From Nectonema munidae (taxonomy: Eukaryota > Nematomorpha > Nectonematoida > Nectonematidae), in assembly GCA_030549495.1 (NCBI GenBank), contig JAUIRK010000880.1, positions 248,001 through 312,000 of the forward strand: a stretch of 64,000 nucleotides of DNA, written 5' to 3'. Within the stretch, counting starts at the first letter, position 1; each line of letters begins with the position of its first letter. A model generated the notes under the pieces. That model was not told the origin of the DNA and did not search any database. It saw only the letters and a program-made list of their open reading frames with translations. Below, in pieces: positions 58,086-64,000 of this stretch. The translations under genes were made by a program, and so were the position numbers.

Positions 58086-58739
58086 AATCTCCAAAAAGTG
58101 TGATGACATGTACCATATTTTAAGGTCGTTTGTGAATATCAATTTTAGATAGTCGTTCAATAATTTCCTGAATTTTGGACATTTCAAAATTCTAAAAGTG
58201 GTCGAAGCAAAATGTTTGATCTATTTCTTCAACTTAATTTTTTAAAAGTATTCTATTGGTTTGTAGTTTGGTGTCTTTCTTGCATTGTATTCAAAAAAGA
58301 TTTTCAAATCATTATCTAACGTAAAATAAAAAAAGTTCATTTTTAATTTTAATGAATTTTAGCCTTTTTTTTTATGAATTGCAAAATTACAAGGCTTGGA
58401 CTAAATTGATAAACATTTTTATGTTGCGTTTTTGCAACGCTATACACTAAAAAGAGTGTATATGAATTTTATGAATATAACTATTTATGAAATCTGAAAT
58501 GATTTGAACGATTCTGACTCCTTCCTGCAACTTCCAACTCGTCGTTTATTTTGTTGTTCTTTTGCTTCCATACAAACTGTCATCTTGGCGCCGATTGTCT
58601 GTTTGTAGCTGAGCTATTTCTCTGGAAGGCCAGACGCTCTCTCCAACTTGCTAGCAGGCTACTAACTTCAATAGAGTTCGACCATAGGTCGATTGGTGTG
58701 AGATGAGTGTGTAGTCATGGACATTTGAATAGGTGTGAT

Positions 58740-58890
58740 GTATTGTGAGGGTGAGTGTTGCACAAAGGGCAGTATGTGCTAGGATGTGTGATGGACTTCT
58801 CACTGCAGGGGACATAGAAGCCAATCCTGGTCTAATTTTGTTTTTTTATTTACCGAAATTACGAAGTAACAAACTTGTGATTTTTTTTTA
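58740..58890 (+). pseudogene. LINE 5' fragment with 2A-like motif
   Basis: At 58793-58834 one frame reads GLLTAGDIEANPGL. Non-LTR retrotransposons of the CR1/L2/Rex type carry LLLxGDxExNPGP at this kind of position, a 2A-type ribosome-skipping signal. Here the final Pro is Leu, which should abolish skipping. The frame ends shortly after, and no endonuclease or RT follows. Confidence 0.5.
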
Positions 58891-58951
58891 GATATTTTGT
58901 AAAAATAAAGCCATTTTTTACGTTCGGGTATTCTTTACAATACAACGAATC

Positions 58952-61132
58952 ATGTTATGCAACGCACACAGCACAACATCCTTATCATCTATCTCTGATT
59001 CTCTTTTCAAACGCGCACGTTTGATTGGCTGGAGTATAAATGCTGACGAAATCAAGAAAAAGGCTTCACAAACGATTGAAGCTGCTAAAAAAGAGTTTGA
59101 TGCCTTTGCAAAACTGAGTGAAGATTCATTACGTCACAAATTTGTGGATCATCTCTCACAGGTGGTAGAAGTGAATAGGCATTTGAGTAATGTTGGTGGC
59201 GTTTTAGGCTTCTTTCAAAATGTCTCTCCTTCGAAAGAGATAAGGGAAGCTAGTTTTGTAGCTGACCAAATGTTCAGCTCTTTTGATGGTGAATTGTGCA
59301 TGAGGCATGACTTGTATACTCAACTCAAAAAAGTGAAAGAGCTCTTTGCGGAGTCGTCTGATTCCAACACTTCGTCTTCTGCAGCTCTCTTTTATCAAAA
59401 ATTTTTTGAGCGAATGCTTGAAGAAGCGAAGATAAATGGTTTGCACTTGTCGCAAGAGAAACGTGATGAAATTCAAGAAATCAAAAAGAACATCAGTGAA
59501 TTGTGTTTACAAGCAGCCAAAAATTTGAACGAAGAAAATACCATTCTCGAATTTTCGAAGACTGAATTATCCGGCTTGCCTCGAGACATTCTGAATTCTT
59601 TAGAGCTTGGGGAAGCTGATAAATTGAAAATTAGTTTAAAGTACCCTCATTACATACCAGCAATGAAGCGTGTTGAAGTCGAGTCTACGCGCAAGTCCTT
59701 GAATAAAGCATTTGATTCTAGATGTATGAAAGATAACATTCCCTTACTTATAGATATTACGCGATTACGCTTAAAACATGCCAATCTCTTGAATTTTACA
59801 TCACACGCTGATTTTGCAACTCATTTTTTGATGGCTGGTTCTGGAGGAGCTGTTGGTAGTTTTTTGAACAATCTCATGGAAAAAATTTTACCTGCGGGAA
59901 ATGAAGAGTTTTTGGAATTGCAAAAGTTTAAAGCTTCAGACATGAAAGCAAATGTCAATCGAAATGAACTCATAGATGAAGAAAAAACATCTATAAATTC
60001 ATGGGATTTATCCTTTTATCACACTAAGATGCAAGAAAAAAAATTTAACGTTGATTTGGAGAAAGTGAAGGAATATTTTCCAATAGATCACGTGATTGAA
60101 AAAATGCTCGACATTTATCAAAGTGTTTTGAATCTTAAGTTTGAAAAGTTCATAAATAGTACTTCTAATTCTTCAAGTTTAGCCTGGCATGCCGATGTAA
60201 TCGCGTATTATGTCTATGATAATGACAAAGATTCTAAAACTTTTGGGAGCACTTTAGGCATCTTTTATATGGATCTTTTTCCTAGAGAAGGCAAATTTGG
60301 ACATGCGGGTTGTTTTTCTCTCATACCTCCTTCAATCCAACCAAATTCTTCATCCCGACAAATACCCCACGTAGCCATTCTGGCGAATCTCGTAAAAAGT
60401 GTCGATGCCGAGAAACCATCTCTCCTATCCTTTCAAGAAGTCATTGTACTTTTTCACGAATTTGGGCATGTTATGCACGAAATTTGCTCCCTTTCCACCC
60501 TCTTTCCTCCCACCCCTTACCAGAGAAAGGCGTTCCCCCATTTCATGGGTAAGGTCATTGTGAAAGATTTTATTGAAGTTCCCAGTCAAATGCTGGAAAA
60601 TTGGTGCTACGATAAGAAGGCTTTGCAATTGATGACATCCCACTACATCAACAAAACGTCCATCCCCTTAAGTACTCTTGAGAGTTTAGTTGCGATGCAG
60701 CGCAGTAACAAAGCACTTTTCTACCTGCGCCAATGTATGCTCTCTCTCTTTGACCTTGAAATTCATTCTGAACAGCCTCCAACCAACTCTGCGCAAGAGA
60801 TTTTTGAAGCGTATTCTCGTTTGCAAAAACGAATTCTAAAATTGGGCATACTGGAAGGAACAAATCCAGCTGCCTCCTTCATTCATATCTTTAGGGGATA
60901 TGATGCGCAATACTACAGTTACTTGTGGAGCAATGTTATCGCTCTTGACATGTTTGTGCATCACTTCAAGGCAAGTGAATTGTTAAATGAAGAGGCTGGC
61001 CTTCAGTATAGGAAACGAATCCTAGAAGTGGGAGACTCCTTGGATGCAAGTGAAATTGTTCACAACTTTTTGGGGAGAAGACAAAATGACGAAGCATTTT
61101 TGAAAATGGCTAACCTGATTTCCTCTAAATAA
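58952..61132 (+). CDS. M3 metallopeptidase, thimet oligopeptidase/neurolysin-like
   Basis: 726 residues in one uninterrupted frame, GC-richer than its surroundings. M3 enzymes are zinc oligopeptidases that trim short peptides, in the cytosol (THOP1) or mitochondria (NLN). HEFGH at 502-506 gives two zinc His and the catalytic Glu. EVPSQMLENW places the third ligand at E542. GYDAQYYSYLW (649-659) with H645, Y650, Y654 and Y657 supplies the substrate-binding residues. The N-terminal helical part (HVSPSK equivalent: NVSPSKEIREAS) aligns with THOP1. The spacing from H506 to E542 is 36 residues, against 25 in THOP1. No clear mitochondrial leader is evident. Lack of introns contrasts with the other genes here. 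The ATG at 58952 fits the family start. Confidence 0.92.
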   Translation: MLCNAHSTTSLSSISDSLFKRARLIGWSINADEIKKKASQTIEAAKKEFDAFAKLSEDSLRHKFVDHLSQVVEVNRHLSNVGGVLGFFQNVSPSKEIREASFVADQMFSSFDGELCMRHDLYTQLKKVKELFAESSDSNTSSSAALFYQKFFERMLEEAKINGLHLSQEKRDEIQEIKKNISELCLQAAKNLNEENTILEFSKTELSGLPRDILNSLELGEADKLKISLKYPHYIPAMKRVEVESTRKSLNKAFDSRCMKDNIPLLIDITRLRLKHANLLNFTSHADFATHFLMAGSGGAVGSFLNNLMEKILPAGNEEFLELQKFKASDMKANVNRNELIDEEKTSINSWDLSFYHTKMQEKKFNVDLEKVKEYFPIDHVIEKMLDIYQSVLNLKFEKFINSTSNSSSLAWHADVIAYYVYDNDKDSKTFGSTLGIFYMDLFPREGKFGHAGCFSLIPPSIQPNSSSRQIPHVAILANLVKSVDAEKPSLLSFQEVIVLFHEFGHVMHEICSLSTLFPPTPYQRKAFPHFMGKVIVKDFIEVPSQMLENWCYDKKALQLMTSHYINKTSIPLSTLESLVAMQRSNKALFYLRQCMLSLFDLEIHSEQPPTNSAQEIFEAYSRLQKRILKLGILEGTNPAASFIHIFRGYDAQYYSYLWSNVIALDMFVHHFKASELLNEEAGLQYRKRILEVGDSLDASEIVHNFLGRRQNDEAFLKMANLISSK

Positions 61133-61242
61133 CTTTTGCTAAATAGTATTTTTAAAATTTTTATTTTACAATTTCATTTAAAAAAACAACAATTACAACG
61201 ATAACCTTTGTTCCTGTTATTTTTATTTTGAGTTTTTTATTT

Positions 61243-61248
61243 AATAAA
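61243..61248 (+). terminator. Poly(A) signal of M3 peptidase gene
   Basis: AATAAA about 110 bases after the stop codon. Confidence 0.55.
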
Positions 61249-63574
61249 TGGGGATAGGGGAAAAATATTTTGTCTTTCATTTTTATGTGACTAAATAGAT
61301 AGGCTCCTGAATCTTTGATTATGTACATTTTCATTACTTACTCAAATTTTATCCAATATTTTTGATTTAAATGATTTTTCAAAAATCGAAATTTTATAGT
61401 AGGAATTTTTTATTATATTTTTGCAAATATTTTTGTGTAGGAGAGATTAAAGGCCTTTTTATTATATAAATATCAGTTAAATCAATGCTAAAGCTTTATA
61501 ATACTAAAATAAAAAATTTTCTTTAAATTACTCTAATTAGATTACTCTCAATTTTTCAGAAATTTTTTCGTAGAAATCTTGAAAATGTATTCTTACGGAT
61601 GAATCCGATTTTAATCTACATGTTAAGAAATTTTAGAAGATCAAAAGTTGGTCAAAGATCCAGTGTTATTGTTTCATCTTTCAAAAGATGAAATTATCTA
61701 ATTGCTGCATGAACTGTAGAAAAATGTTGCATTATGAAATATTAGAAAATATAGCTTGTAATTCAAAGACATTTTTAACTTTTATGAAAGTGTTGAAAGT
61801 GGTGTTGGATAATAATACTGAGATTAAGGATTACTAGTGGTTAAGGATAACGTGACAATTCATAAAAAAAAACACAATAGATAACAAGAGAGTTTTCTCT
61901 AAACAGTGATATTTACATAGTTGTTTTTTCATCACCTTATGTATTTATGAGTTAATCCTATTGAAAATGTTTTTTCAAAAGTTAAAGCTAAACAAAAGTA
62001 ACACTATAAAATTCTAATAATAATTCCTTAGAAGTGGTCATAGAGGATTTAAAGAAAATTATTATAAAATTGTTATCTTCGTATGCTCCACAATTTAAGT
62101 TTAGCTATAATTAATTGATGAAAACTATTCAATAAAATTTTATCTTCACTTTTAACCAATCTACTTTATAATTTTAGTTTTTGAATAGAAATAAATTTTT
62201 TGATCAATTTTTGTATTAGCTAACTCATAATGAAAATTAAATTGACTTTTTAAAAATGTCTTTTGACTAATATCTCATAAATGCATCGCATATTGTAGAA
62301 AGTTAAATATAACTAGAGTTTAACTGATGTAAAACATAAAGCATATATTTTTAAATTAGAAAAAAAAGATTTTATACTATAATTTTATGAAGAATTTTGT
62401 ATGCATAGCTAATAACTTTCAGAAGAAAACAAATGTAAAAAGTTTTTTCATTTACTTTTACACAAATTTTTTTTCTATTACCTTTTTATTAAAATTGATG
62501 AATGAATAAAATATGTACATTTTCATATTTATTTTATTTTACATTCATACACATTTAATTTTAGTAAATTCAAAATCTACGCAAGAAAACTCTCATATTA
62601 ATTATAAATACTATTAATACATTAAAAAATGAAAAACACAAATGACGTTAATCAAAAATGGGAAGGGAAGGGAGCAACTAAATTCACCAAAGTTGATGGG
62701 AGGGGGAAGTAGCCAAACATCGACATCATTTTTATGAAACAAAATTAAAACACTAAAAAATAATATATTATTTTTTTTTTTATCTTATATATTTAATTGA
62801 CTCTGTATTAAGCATTCAATAATTTGCTTTGTCATCAAGGACGCTGTTGGTGGTATGTCAACAAAGATGGGTTATGAGATATCTCAGGATGTTTTTCGAC
62901 TAATATTACATTTATGTAAATGAGCTTTCTTAGAATGAATCTGTAAAATATAATCTAGGAAACATCTTTGTTTGCCATAAAAAAGTGTCAATGAAGAGGT
63001 AGGTTGGAAATATTCTTATTGAAAATCCTTATGAAATTTCACCACCCATCCGTTCCCAAATTAAATTATTCTTTTGACAACTTTGGAGATGTTAACGTCT
63101 TTTATTTGTTGTATGCCAAGTAGCCATAATATTATTAATATATTAGAATTTAGATTTTTTGCCAAAATGCAATTAATTATTATAGGGATACGGTGTTTTA
63201 AATGGGACTATTAATGAATTTGTTTCGATTTTAGCCGGTGACATTACTTTCCCTCTAAGAACATCAAATTGAGATTTGTATGACTCAAAATTAGGAACAA
63301 GTAAACTTTTATTATGAATTCATCAGAGATATACTTGTCAAAAGGGCGTTTTTTTTCAAATGCACAGATTAAGTGAACAATTGATCAATTTATTCGGCAT
63401 TGACATAAATAAATTTTCACTTGGCCTATATAAATAAAATAAGGATAGTATAGTATATCATCTAGATATTTGGGGCTGAAAATTCTGAGAAATTTTGAAA
63501 ATACAGAACCTGAATGCTAAAATAGTGATTTTACAAAAGATGTAGAATAGGTTAGCGACTCCCAAAGGTGAATT
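61249..63574. other. AT-rich intergenic DNA, no gene seen
   Basis: No convincing coding frame or repeat ends. Around 62640-62720 a small less AT-rich patch has no recognised content. Confidence 0.5.
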
Positions 63575-63900
63575 TAATTTTTAAAGGAGGCGAAAAAGCA
63601 ATTCACCCCCACCCTCCTCCTACCTCCAATATTTTTCAATTCTATAACTTTTTTTATAGTATTTAAAAGACTTGTTTGCCTTACGAGTAGTTATATTATT
63701 TTTTATTGTTTTAAGGATACGTCTTAGAATATATATTAAAATTTTTTTTTTTCATTAATTTCTACTTCATTGATATTATCATAGATAAACTATATTTGAT
63801 CCGAGATAGTAATGTAGACAGTAATTTAAACAAGAGCCCATAAATTTTTCAGCGGGACAAATATTTTTTATTGGACATAACTATATAATAAGTTAAAATT
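63575..63900 (+). repeat. Dispersed repeat family R1, fuller copy
   Basis: ccaccctcctcctacctcca, then tttttcaattctataac, gacttgtttgcc, and a distal cgggacaaatattttttatt with acataactatataa. Same order as 7850-8132. Confidence 0.55.
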
Positions 63901-64000
63901 ATAAGAAATAAAAAAAATTATTCTCTTAAGTAACAAAAACTATAAGGATGTATTCTTTATAAGAGTAAAATTAATGTTATAGAATACACAAGTTAGTAAA

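Noticed and set aside
59204-60863. Open frames on both strands within the peptidase gene
   Set aside because: They overlap the 726-codon M3 frame and carry no motifs of their own.
1-64000. CRISPR arrays, bacterial operons or rRNA genes
   Set aside because: None seen. Introns, SINEs and eukaryotic gene families show this is nuclear eukaryotic DNA.

Overview
This is a strongly AT-rich eukaryotic (metazoan) window. It has split genes with GT..AG introns, AATAAA poly(A) signals, tRNA-derived SINEs and a dense load of DNA transposons. Codon use, the transposon mix and the protein relatives suggest an invertebrate, probably an arthropod such as a copepod. That placement is inference; nothing in the sequence names the species. 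Two poly-A/T/G patches (about 17.44-17.65 kb and 34.15-34.40 kb) look like poorly resolved assembly, so single-base frame breaks in homopolymers should be read with caution.

Three host genes are supported. (1) A GLRX3/PICOT-type glutaredoxin runs on the + strand from about 10.3 to 26.9 kb. It has one thioredoxin-like domain and two monothiol-glutaredoxin domains in at least eight exons, with a roughly 7.3-kb intron full of mobile DNA. Both glutaredoxin active sites depart from CGFS: splicing gives CHAS in the first and CKFS in the second. (2) A TMEM245-like polytopic membrane protein (AI-2E transporter superfamily) runs on the - strand from 39.5 to 28.3 kb. Its eight exons chain in phase to 813 codons plus stop. 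It lies tail-to-tail with GLRX3, 1.4 kb apart. (3) An uninterrupted 726-residue M3 metallopeptidase (thimet oligopeptidase/neurolysin type) lies on the + strand at 58.95-61.13 kb. It has HEFGH and an unusual insertion between the zinc-binding helix and the third zinc ligand.

The most striking mobile element is a 7.33-kb MULE (41464-48795). It has terminal inverted repeats of about 260 bp and a perfect 9-bp target duplication. On the - strand it encodes the tail of a PHD-like finger, an OTU-type cysteine protease domain and a MULE transposase. At least one stop and frame breaks in the transposase part suggest this copy is no longer autonomous.

Other elements are: a hAT transposase running in from the left edge (1-1307); a ZMYM1-like hAT of 3431 bp with TIRs and an 8-bp TSD inside the GLRX3 intron (12361-15791); smaller hAT relics and MITEs (about 8.47, 9.77-10.28, 38.15-38.42, 39.78-40.2, 50.23-50.45 and 51.3-52.1 kb); a pair of TTAA-flanked piggyBac-type MITEs (20.70 and 22.06 kb); a 591-bp foldback element with a 10-bp target duplication (56.3-56.9 kb); LINE fragments (17.9-18.7 kb, and a 2A-like GDIEANPG relic at 58.8 kb); four copies of one tRNA-derived SINE family; a second SINE with a tandem 15-bp tail; and several short tandem arrays. 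Spaces between these hold AT-rich DNA with no gene I can recognise.
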